DNA from: Demequinaceae bacterium
GTDB taxonomy: Bacteria > Actinomycetota > Actinomycetes > Actinomycetales > Demequinaceae
Assembly (NCBI GenBank): GCA_011524475.1
Contig: WTKG01000077.1
Location: 1-6,233 of the forward strand
Reading direction: 5' to 3'
DNA: 6,233 nucleotides
Shown here one piece after another: positions 1 to 5,590 of this stretch. Made by a program: the position numbers and the translations under genes. How positions within the stretch are numbered: the stretch's first letter is position 1; each line of letters starts with the position of its first letter. The notes beneath the pieces were generated by a model that made no database searches, was not told the DNA's origin, and saw only the letters and a program-made list of their open reading frames with translations.

Positions 1-2454
1 TCAGTACGCTCTGTCCCCGCGAAGTTGTTGATGGATAACCGAGTAGTGATTAATAACCATCTGGAACGCACTCGGGGCGGCAAGGTCTCCTTCACGCACC
101 TCATTAGCTTTGCTGTGATCGAAGCACTCGAAGAATTCCCTGCCATGAACGTGAGTTATGCCGAAGAAAACGGAGCCTCGGTCGCAGTCTCTCCTCCTCA
201 CGTCAATCTCGGTATCGCCATAGACATCCCCCGATCGGACGGGACTCGTCAACTTCTCGTCCCTAATGTCAAAGCAGCAGACACGATGGACTTCCGGCAA
301 TTCTGGGAATCGTACGACGACATGGTCAAGAAGGCCCGTGCAGGAACGCTGGTCCCAGAAGACCTCGCTGACACCACCATCACTCTGACAAATCCGGGAA
401 CTTTGGGAACTGGCCATTCCGTTCCGCGACTGATGCAAAACCAAGGAGCCATTGTCGCGGTGGGGGCTATGGATTACCCCGCTGGATATCAAGGAGCGTC
501 ACTGGAGACGTTGGCGCAACTGGGCGTGTCAAAAGTCATGACCCTCACCTCTACCTACGACCATCGCGTTATTCAGGGAGCCCAATCGGGAGAGTTCCTC
601 GCACTGGTACACAAAAAATTGTTGGGTCAAGACGGATTTTTTGACCGTGTTTTCCGTTCTCTCGCAGTTCCATACGAACCAGTGCGCTGGGTTCAAGACA
701 GCACGACCACCACACATGCAGAGGCCACTAAGCCTGCATTGATCGCAGAAATGATTCACTCCTACCGCTCGCGCGGACACCTCATGGCGGACGTGAACCC
801 TCTGAGTTCGAGGCCCCGGCGCCATGCAGACTTAGACATCGCCACGCACGGACTCACGCTGTGGGATCTCGATCGGGTGTACCCCACTGGTGGATTTGGC
901 GGTGTTCCCCAGGCCAAAATGCGAGAAGTACTTGGGCTGTTGCGCAACGCGTACTGCCGCACTATGGGTGTCGAATACATGCACATCTCCGACCGTTCCA
1001 AGCGTTCATGGTTCCAAGAACGCCTCGAAACCGACTATGTGAAACCCACGCGGGAAGAACACCTCCGCATCCTGCGTCGTTTAAACGCTGCGGAAGCTTT
1101 CGAAGCTTTTCTGCAGACTAAATACGTAGGTCAAAAAAGATTCTCACTCGAAGGTGGGGAAAGTTTGATCCCCCTGCTGGATGCAGCACTGTCCCGCGCA
1201 GCAGAAGAAGGCACTCTCGAGGTGTGCATCGGGATGGCTCATCGAGGTCGACTGAATGTTCTGGCCAATCTTGCTGGCAAGTCGTATTCCCAAATCTTTA
1301 AGGAATTCGAGGGCTCGACGGATCAACGTTCAGTTCAAGGTAGCGGTGACGTGAAGTACCACCTTGGCACTGACGGCACATTTACATCAGAGTCAGGAAA
1401 AACAACACAGGTATACCTCGCTGCGAACCCTTCGCATCTGGAGGCCGTCAACCCCGTACTACAAGGGATCGCTCGCGCCAAAATCGACGAACACGGCGGC
1501 TTTGACTCCCCGGGGACACCTGCGGCTCCCGTCTTACCCGTGCTTATCCATGGTGATGCGGCATTTTCCGGTCAAGGCGTCGTTATGGAAACACTTAACC
1601 TGGGGAAACTCGACGGCTATCGCACCGGCGGCACCATTCACGTCATCATCAATAACCAGGTGGGATTCACTACGGGACCTGAAGCATCACGGTCTACTCG
1701 ATACTGCACTGACATCGCCAAGGGATATGAAATTCCGATCCTGCACGTCAACGGTGACGACCCTGAAGCTTGTGTCCGGGCCGCACGGCTTGCTTTTGAC
1801 TATCGTCAACGCTTTGGTCATGACGTCATTATCGACATGGTCTGCTACCGCCGCCGTGGCCACAACGAAGGTGATGACCCTTCGATGACCCAGCCCCGCA
1901 TGTACGACACGATCGAAACAAAAAGGTCTGTGCGACACCTGTTTACCGAGTCACTCATTCGTCGCGGAAGCATCACTGAGACTGAGGCTGAAACCATGTC
2001 TCAGGATTACCTCGCGCAACTGGAGAGAGTATTTGCGGAGACGCGTGAAGGGTACGTCTCTGACTCCCCCGGAGAAGACGTTGCTGGTCTTGAACTCCCC
2101 AAGTCTCAAACAGAAGACGCCGGGGTCATGGTCGGATGGAAGAGCGCTGTCGATGTGTCCTTACTCGATCGGATTGGTCGCGCTCACCTACGCCCACCTC
2201 CGGAATTCACCGTTCACCCCAAACTTGCAAAACTGCTGGAAAAGCGCGCCGCGATGGCCACTGGTGAGGGGATCGATTGGGGTTTTGCAGAAATCCTGGC
2301 ATTCGGAACCTTGTTGCAAGAAGGAGTGCCGGTGCGCATGGCCGGCCAGGATTCACGGCGGGGCACCTTCGTGCAAAGACATGCGACCTTCCACGACCGG
2401 CTCACGGGCAAAGAGTGGACTCCCTTAGAGCATTTGAGCACCTCACAAGGCTAA
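1..2454 (+). CDS. kgd: Kgd portion before the internal stop: E2 acyltransferase domain plus E1 ThDP-binding half
   Basis: Numbering codons from base 1, residues 1 to about 210 are the E2 acyltransferase domain. It starts within the conserved stretch V-P-A-K-L-L-M-D-N-R and ends with the active-site region D-H-R-V-I-Q-G at codons 187-193. A short linker follows, then the E1 part with the helix I-H-S-Y-R-S-R-G-H-L near codon 255. E1 motifs seen are G-M-A-H-R-G-R-L-N-V-L (His at codon 414), the V-K-Y-H-L-G segment, S-H-L-E-A-V-N-P, the ThDP/Mg site G-D-A-A-F (Asp codon 519) with I-I-N-N-Q-V-G-F (Asn codons 551-552), R-R-G-H-N-E-G-D-D-P-S (His codon 621), and G-Q-D-S-R-R-G-T-F near codon 783. If translation stops at 2452 the product would lack the pyrimidine-side catalytic segment and the C-terminal domain. 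The ATG at 25 is an internal methionine, not the real start. Confidence 0.9.
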   Translation, partial: SVRSVPAKLLMDNRVVINNHLERTRGGKVSFTHLISFAVIEALEEFPAMNVSYAEENGASVAVSPPHVNLGIAIDIPRSDGTRQLLVPNVKAADTMDFRQFWESYDDMVKKARAGTLVPEDLADTTITLTNPGTLGTGHSVPRLMQNQGAIVAVGAMDYPAGYQGASLETLAQLGVSKVMTLTSTYDHRVIQGAQSGEFLALVHKKLLGQDGFFDRVFRSLAVPYEPVRWVQDSTTTTHAEATKPALIAEMIHSYRSRGHLMADVNPLSSRPRRHADLDIATHGLTLWDLDRVYPTGGFGGVPQAKMREVLGLLRNAYCRTMGVEYMHISDRSKRSWFQERLETDYVKPTREEHLRILRRLNAAEAFEAFLQTKYVGQKRFSLEGGESLIPLLDAALSRAAEEGTLEVCIGMAHRGRLNVLANLAGKSYSQIFKEFEGSTDQRSVQGSGDVKYHLGTDGTFTSESGKTTQVYLAANPSHLEAVNPVLQGIARAKIDEHGGFDSPGTPAAPVLPVLIHGDAAFSGQGVVMETLNLGKLDGYRTGGTIHVIINNQVGFTTGPEASRSTRYCTDIAKGYEIPILHVNGDDPEACVRAARLAFDYRQRFGHDVIIDMVCYRRRGHNEGDDPSMTQPRMYDTIETKRSVRHLFTESLIRRGSITETEAETMSQDYLAQLERVFAETREGYVSDSPGEDVAGLELPKSQTEDAGVMVGWKSAVDVSLLDRIGRAHLRPPPEFTVHPKLAKLLEKRAAMATGEGIDWGFAEILAFGTLLQEGVPVRMAGQDSRRGTFVQRHATFHDRLTGKEWTPLEHLSTSQG

Positions 2455-3288
2455 CTTGAAATTTTTGACTCACCCCTGAGCGAATTCGCGGCGCTGGGGT
2501 TTGAATACGGATACTCAGTTGAGCGACCCGATGCTCTTACGTTGTGGGAAGCTCAGTTTGGTGACTTCGTCAATGGGGCTCAAACCATCACCGATGAGTT
2601 CATCTCTTCTGCCGAGCAGAAATGGGCCCAGTCCTCCTCGGTGGTGTTGCTCTTACCTCACGGATACGAAGGACAGGGGCCAGATCACTCCTCAGCCCGA
2701 GTGGAACGTTTCTTACAGTTGTGCGCCGAAGACAACATGATCGCTGCGATGCCTTCCACCCCCGCCTCCTACTTCCACCTTTTACGCCGGCAGGCGTATG
2801 ACCGCCCTCGGCGGCCACTGGTGGTCTTCACCCCCAAGTCCATGCTGCGCATGTCTCAAGCAACCAGTCACGCCGACGATCTCACGTCTGGGTCATTTCA
2901 CGAGATCATTGATGACCCTGTGGTCACTCCAGAAGATGTCACGAAGGTTCTCTTGTGCGCGGGAAAGGTCTATTACGACCTGCGAGCCACCCGAGAGTCT
3001 TTGGGTGACACCAGTACGGCTATCGTGCGTCTGGAGCAGCTCTACCCTCTCGACGCGGAAGCTTTCACGTCGATCCTGAACCACTACCCAGAAGCGTCTG
3101 TGGCGTGGGTACAAGAAGAACCCGAAAACCAAGGCGCGTGGAGTTATCTCAGTCGTGTCACAGCCACACTCATTGATCGCCCGCTATCAGTGGTGTCGAG
3201 GCCGGCGTCAGCCTCTCCAGCTTCTGGGTCCGCACGCATACACACAGCCCAGCAAGAAGCCTTGCTGTCCCAGGCTTTCCGCAGATAA
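2455..3288 (+). pseudogene. kgd: Kgd portion after the internal stop: E1 pyrimidine-binding and C-terminal domains
   Basis: This stretch continues the kgd frame and carries the rest of E1. It opens with D-S-P-L-S-E-F-A-A-L-G-F-E-Y-G-Y-S, whose Glu (2503-2505) matches the conserved glutamate that activates the ThDP aminopyrimidine in this family. Next come W-E-A-Q-F-G-D-F-V-N-G-A-Q (from 2545), L-L-P-H-G-Y-E-G-Q-G-P-D-H-S-S-A-R (around 2650-2700), Q-E-E-P-E-N-Q-G-A-W (from 3112) and S-R-P-A-S-A-S-P-A-S-G-S (from 3196). There are 277 codons before the terminal TAA. The first in-frame start-type codon after the stop is TTG at 2542, with no Shine-Dalgarno-like sequence before it and already past the catalytic Glu. 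Independent translation as a working subunit is therefore unlikely. The absence of any further lesion in 277 codons says the interruption is recent or not real. Confidence 0.8.
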
Positions 3289-3332
3289 CTCACCCAGAAA
3301 ATCTAGTTACCTACAAATATCTGTGGCGCTAA
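3289..3332. other. Short convergent intergenic gap between kgd and pilT-like gene
   Basis: Forty-four bases separate the two convergent stop codons. A terminator is expected here, but I see no GC-rich hairpin with a T-run on either strand. The only inverted repeats are short: CAGATA at 3282-3287 with TATCTG at 3318-3323, and TAACT at 3286-3290 with AGTTA at 3305-3309. They cannot form together fully and are too weak to call a terminator. Confidence 0.4.
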
Positions 3333-4421
3333 TTAGGCAATCATTCCTGCATTACGGAACGCTACAGAGAGATCGTGCGGGTTGGAGGCAATCGCCAAAG
3401 CCTCTTCTATCGTGATGGAGTTGCCTTGCGCCAACACAAGAAGATGCTGATCAAATGTCTGCATCTGGTAATACTCGCCTTCGCTAATCAATTCCAAAAT
3501 AGAAGGCTGCCCAGAAGGATCAATAATGGCCTCGGCTGTCCGCCCTGTGTTCACCATAATTTCGGCAACAAGGGTGCGACCCGTACCTGAAGCCCTGCGC
3601 ACCAGCCTTTGAGAAATAATCCCTCGCAGAGTTTGGGCAAGGGTGGCACGAATTTGCCCCTGTTCATGCGGGGAGAAGAAATCCACCATGCGATTAATAG
3701 AGTCTTGTGCATCGATCGTGTGCAATGTGGACAGCACCAAGTGTCCGGTTTCCGCCGCGGACAGGGCAGCGCGCACTGTCTCGGCATCACGCATCTCCCC
3801 CACCATGATCACATCAGGGTCTTGGCGCATGGCACCACGCAAAGCATTATGGAAATCGAGGGTGTCAGTACGGATTTCCCGTTGAGAAATAATTGCCTGC
3901 TTATCTTTGTGCAGGACCTCAATAGGATCCTCGATCGTGATGATGTTCACTTCACGAGTCTCATTTATAAGATCAACCATCGAAGCCAATGTTGTGGTTT
4001 TCCCTGAACCGGTAGGGCCAGTCACAAGAACAAGACCCCGCGGCTCAAGTGCCAGACTTCCGACGACTTCGGGGAGCCCCAACTCCAACATGGATTGAGC
4101 TCCTACGGCCACTTGCCTGAACACCAAAGCGTCTGTTCCACGCGCGACATACGCATTCACACGGAAACGACCCACCCCAGAAAGCGAGAAGGCAAAGTCT
4201 GCTTCATGCGTCTCACGGAACTGGGCAACCATGTCTTCCGGCAGCACCTCTGCGACCATATTGCTGGTGTCTTCAGCAGTCAGCGGCGGGACCTGAAGTT
4301 TACGCAATCGCCCATCCACGCGAATGCGTGGAGCATTGCCAACCTTGCAGTGCAAGTCAGATCCGCCGGTGCTCGCAAGGGCGTGGAGAAGCGGGACCAC
4401 GGACACAGGTGAGTCACTCAT
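3333..4421 (-). CDS. pilT: PilT-like type IV pilus / type II secretion family ATPase
   Basis: The 362-residue protein is a hexameric secretion-type ATPase of the PilT family, which at the cytoplasmic base of type IV pili usually powers filament retraction. Visible features are an N-terminal PAS-like domain with S-D-L-H at 21-24 and a V-G-R-F-R-V-N-A-Y segment at 83-91, Walker A G-P-T-G-S-G-K-T-T at 135-143, the Asp box T-I-E-D-P-I-E at 162-168, Walker B D-V-I-M-V-G-E-M-R-D at 203-212, and the His box T-G-H-L-V-L-S-T-L-H-T at 225-235. Length fits PilT. The C-terminal A-I-R-N-L-I-R-E motif of classical PilT is replaced by S-I-L-E-L-I-S-E (307-314), so a PilU-like or otherwise divergent role is possible. 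The ATG start is supported by AAGGAG (complement of 4427-4432) five bases upstream. No other pilus gene is in the window; it probably has its own promoter in the gap shared with bL37. Confidence 0.88.
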   Translation of the reverse strand: MSDSPVSVVPLLHALASTGGSDLHCKVGNAPRIRVDGRLRKLQVPPLTAEDTSNMVAEVLPEDMVAQFRETHEADFAFSLSGVGRFRVNAYVARGTDALVFRQVAVGAQSMLELGLPEVVGSLALEPRGLVLVTGPTGSGKTTTLASMVDLINETREVNIITIEDPIEVLHKDKQAIISQREIRTDTLDFHNALRGAMRQDPDVIMVGEMRDAETVRAALSAAETGHLVLSTLHTIDAQDSINRMVDFFSPHEQGQIRATLAQTLRGIISQRLVRRASGTGRTLVAEIMVNTGRTAEAIIDPSGQPSILELISEGEYYQMQTFDQHLLVLAQGNSITIEEALAIASNPHDLSVAFRNAGMIA

Positions 4422-4426
4422 ACGTT

Positions 4427-4432
4427 CTCCTT
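4427..4432 (-). promoter_or_regulatory. Ribosome binding site of the pilT-like gene
   Basis: Read on the minus strand this is AAGGAG, five bases before the ATG at 4421-4419. It fixes the start of the PilT-like protein, since no better-placed start is seen near it. Confidence 0.75.
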
Positions 4433-4505
4433 CGGCCGATCCCTCAGGAAACTTGAATGTACCTCACAGAAGCTATGCGATGATGTCTGCCTAGTCTGAT
4501 CACCT
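4433..4505. promoter_or_regulatory. Divergent promoter region between pilT-like gene and bL37 gene
   Basis: The 94 bases between the two divergent start codons must hold promoters for both genes. On the minus strand TACATT (complement of 4457-4462) fits a -10 TANNNT pattern but has no convincing -35 partner. On the plus strand TTGAAT at 4453-4458 could be a -35 with TATGCG at 4474-4479 only 15 bases on, and TAGTCT at 4492-4497 is another possible -10. None is strong enough to assign; the call rests on gene orientation. Confidence 0.35.
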
Positions 4506-4511
4506 AAGGAG
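4506..4511 (+). promoter_or_regulatory. Ribosome binding site of the bL37 gene
   Basis: AAGGAG lies four bases before the ATG at 4516. This good Shine-Dalgarno sequence is a main reason to accept such a short reading frame as a gene. Confidence 0.8.
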
Positions 4512-4515
4512 AACC

Positions 4516-4590
4516 ATGAGCAAGCGTGGACGTAAGCGTAAGTCCCGGGCCAAGAAGAGCGCAAACCACGGAAAGCGCCCGAACTCCTAG
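4516..4590 (+). CDS. 50S ribosomal protein bL37 (24 residues)
   Basis: This 24-residue protein starts M-S-K-R-G-R-K-R-K-S-R and ends A-N-H-G-K-R-P-N-S. Eleven of its residues are Lys or Arg. The K-R-G-R-K start and the A-N-H-G-K-R-P-N end are the hallmarks of bL37, a small rRNA-binding protein of the large ribosomal subunit found in structures of mycobacterial ribosomes and conserved in actinobacteria. It is expected to sit within rRNA as an extended peptide; no enzymatic role is expected. AAGGAG at 4506-4511 supports the ATG, and TAG at 4588-4590 ends it. It is a lone + strand gene between the minus-strand pilT-like gene and the rsrA gene, and is easily missed by gene callers with a length cut-off. 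I recall it as a common neighbour of sigH/rsrA in actinobacteria, which I could not verify here. Confidence 0.9.
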   Translation: MSKRGRKRKSRAKKSANHGKRPNS

Positions 4591-4644
4591 TATTTTCGGC
4601 ACTCACTCGGGCCAGAAACATTCACATTCCGGCTGAAATTTCGG

Positions 4645-4887
4645 TTACTGGCTGTCTCGAGCGTCATTGATAGCCGTCAAAATACGGTGACGAAGTTCTT
4701 CTGGAGCCTTCTCGCGAGTATGCGAATGTACGAGTTCCTTAATCTTTACTCGCAATTCCATTTCACTCTTACAGGGACTGCACTTGTGCAGGTGCTCATC
4801 GATGCGATGGAGATCTTCGTCAGGAAGTTCTTTGTCAATGAATTCGTATAGCCGGTCAAGTGCGTCGTCACAATTTTTCCCCGCCAC
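4645..4887 (-). CDS. rsrA: Zinc-binding anti-sigma factor, RsrA/RshA family
   Basis: The 80-residue protein is a ZAS-type anti-sigma factor, which binds its cognate SigH/SigR sigma factor in the cytoplasm and releases it when thiols are oxidised to a disulfide. The redox zinc motif H-x3-C-x2-C is present as H32, C36, C39 (in H-L-H-K-C-S-P-C), with the additional conserved Cys at position 6 (K-N-C-D-D-A-L). These match C11, H37, C41 and C44 of Streptomyces RsrA. No other cysteines occur, so the expected disulfide would use C6 with C36 or C39. The segment [10 protein letters not shown] at 13-22 is also family-typical. The start is GTG (complement of 4885-4887), with AAGGGGG (complement of 4893-4899) five bases upstream. 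The gene overlaps the end of sigH by 20 bases, indicating translational coupling. It lacks the longer C-terminal tail of Streptomyces RsrA. Confidence 0.9.
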   Translation of the reverse strand: MAGKNCDDALDRLYEFIDKELPDEDLHRIDEHLHKCSPCKSEMELRVKIKELVHSHTREKAPEELRHRILTAINDARDSQ

Positions 4888-5500
4888 GGACGCCCCCTTC
4901 TGTGTCTTTCGCTTTCGCTGTTGGCCTCACATCCCGCACTCCGCGGTTAGCCGCATAGTCATGTAACAACTCGCGTAGCCGTTTCCTTCCCCGATGCAGA
5001 CGCGACATCACTGTACCCACCGGGGTGTCCATGATTTCGCCGATTTCTTTGTAGGAAAACCCCTCCACATCACTGAGATACACGGCAAGACGAAACTCTT
5101 CTGGCAGGTCAGCAAGAGCCTGGCGAATATCAGTGTCCCCGATCTGCTCAAGAGCAGACTCTTCGGCACTCACTAAACCGCTGGATTGATGGCTCGCGGC
5201 ACGAGCAATCTGCCAATCTTCAACCGCGTCTGCATCACTTCGCTGTGGTTCTCTTTGGCGCTTGCGATACACGTTAATGAACGCATTGGTTTGAATCCGG
5301 TACAGCCACGCCTTGAGGTTCGTACCGGGACGAAACTTGTCTTGAGCCGCAAAAGCCTTGGTGTAAGTCTCCTGGACCAGATCCTCCGCATCACTGGGAT
5401 TTTTAGTCATGCGCATCGCGGCAGCAAACAACTGATTCATATAACTGAGCGCTTCGCGCTCAAAGTCAAAATTGTCTTCTGTTCCGTCGTGTGCTGTCAT
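4868..5500 (-). CDS. sigH: ECF RNA polymerase sigma factor, SigH/SigR type
   Basis: This sigma factor of the thiol-oxidative/heat stress response (SigR of Streptomyces, SigH of mycobacteria) directs RNA polymerase to thioredoxin, protease and redox-buffer genes. From the ATG at 5500 it has 210 residues. Region 2 spans about 20-85, with [10 protein letters not shown] at 37-46, W-L-Y-R-I at 65-69 and [10 protein letters not shown] at 72-81. Region 4 spans about 122-182, with L-P-E-E-F-R at 132-137 and a helix-turn-helix around [11 protein letters not shown] and [10 protein letters not shown] at 147-171. Start choice: an in-frame GTG at 5512 would add four residues (start, W, G, V), but family proteins usually begin shortly before region 2 and ATG is the better codon. 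Neither start has a strong Shine-Dalgarno. A run GTGGGGTG before the ATG is the nearest candidate. It is co-transcribed with rsrA. No clear SigH-type GGAAT/GTT promoter is seen upstream. Confidence 0.92.
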   Translation of the reverse strand: MTAHDGTEDNFDFEREALSYMNQLFAAAMRMTKNPSDAEDLVQETYTKAFAAQDKFRPGTNLKAWLYRIQTNAFINVYRKRQREPQRSDADAVEDWQIARAASHQSSGLVSAEESALEQIGDTDIRQALADLPEEFRLAVYLSDVEGFSYKEIGEIMDTPVGTVMSRLHRGRKRLRELLHDYAANRGVRDVRPTAKAKDTEGGVRGGEKL

Positions 5501-5590
5501 CACACCCCACACTAGCGCCCGATGAAGAAGACCGCGTTATTTCAAAAACAGGATGAGGCGCATTGGTAGGTTAGGGACCTAGGAGGTGTT
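5501..5590. promoter_or_regulatory. Divergent promoter region between sigH and aroA
   Basis: Ninety bases separate the ATG of sigH from the ATG of aroA, which are transcribed away from each other. For aroA, TAGGTT at 5567-5572 fits a -10 element about 18 bases before the start, without a recognisable -35. For sigH, TTGAAA (complement of 5539-5544) resembles a -35, but no -10 stands at the right distance. The GGAAT-spacer-GTT signature of SigH autoregulation was looked for and not found. Assignment is mainly positional. Confidence 0.35.
5581..5588 (+). promoter_or_regulatory. Strong ribosome binding site of aroA
   Basis: AGGAGGTG matches the anti-Shine-Dalgarno end of 16S rRNA over eight bases; the core AGGAGG ends four bases before the ATG at 5591. 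It is the strongest ribosome binding site in the window and settles the aroA start. Confidence 0.8.

Larger units (their letters stand above)
1..3288 (+). pseudogene. kgd: Multifunctional 2-oxoglutarate dehydrogenase/decarboxylase (E2-E1 fusion), 5' partial, interrupted by in-frame TAA
   Basis: This is the actinobacterial enzyme that joins an E2-like succinyltransferase domain to the ThDP-dependent E1 of 2-oxoglutarate dehydrogenase, acting in the cytoplasm in the TCA cycle. In Mycobacterium and Corynebacterium it works with lipoylated E2 and E3 subunits and is inhibited by the FHA protein GarA/OdhI. The frame is open from base 1 with no start, so roughly the first 130 residues lie outside the window, judged against family members of about 1,230 residues. 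About 1,094 codons are present, ending at TAA 3286-3288. One in-frame TAA sits at 2452-2454; homology continues in the same frame directly after it, so this is a substitution and not a frameshift. Apart from that stop the domains look intact. I label it a pseudogene because a normal stop would remove essential E1 residues, but readthrough or a base-call error would make it a normal gene. Identity is very secure; functional status is open. Confidence 0.85.

Noticed and set aside
25..27. ATG at 25 as the true start of kgd
   Set aside because: Conserved Kgd sequence (S-V-R-S-V-P-A-K-L-L) is already encoded before it in the same frame, and no ribosome binding site is seen; it is an internal methionine.
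1..492. Long antisense frame over the kgd E2 domain
   Set aside because: It lies opposite a strongly conserved gene, shows no recognisable domain and has no start within the window's coding logic; it is a by-product of codon composition.
2440..2470. Frameshift as the cause of the kgd interruption
   Set aside because: The conserved sequence before and after the stop is in the same frame, so an insertion or deletion is not needed; only the TAA codon is out of place.
3282..3323. Inverted repeats near the kgd end as a bidirectional terminator
   Set aside because: Stems of five to six AT-rich base pairs with long loops, mutually exclusive and without a T-run; too weak to call.
4418..4621. Minus-strand frame of 67 codons overlapping bL37
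   Set aside because: It lies across the divergent promoter gap and antisense to bL37, has no family resemblance, and bL37 explains the same bases better.
4591..4644. Convergent gap between bL37 and rsrA as a terminator
   Set aside because: GAAATTTC at 4635-4642 is a small palindrome, but no GC-rich hairpin followed by Ts stands out on either strand.
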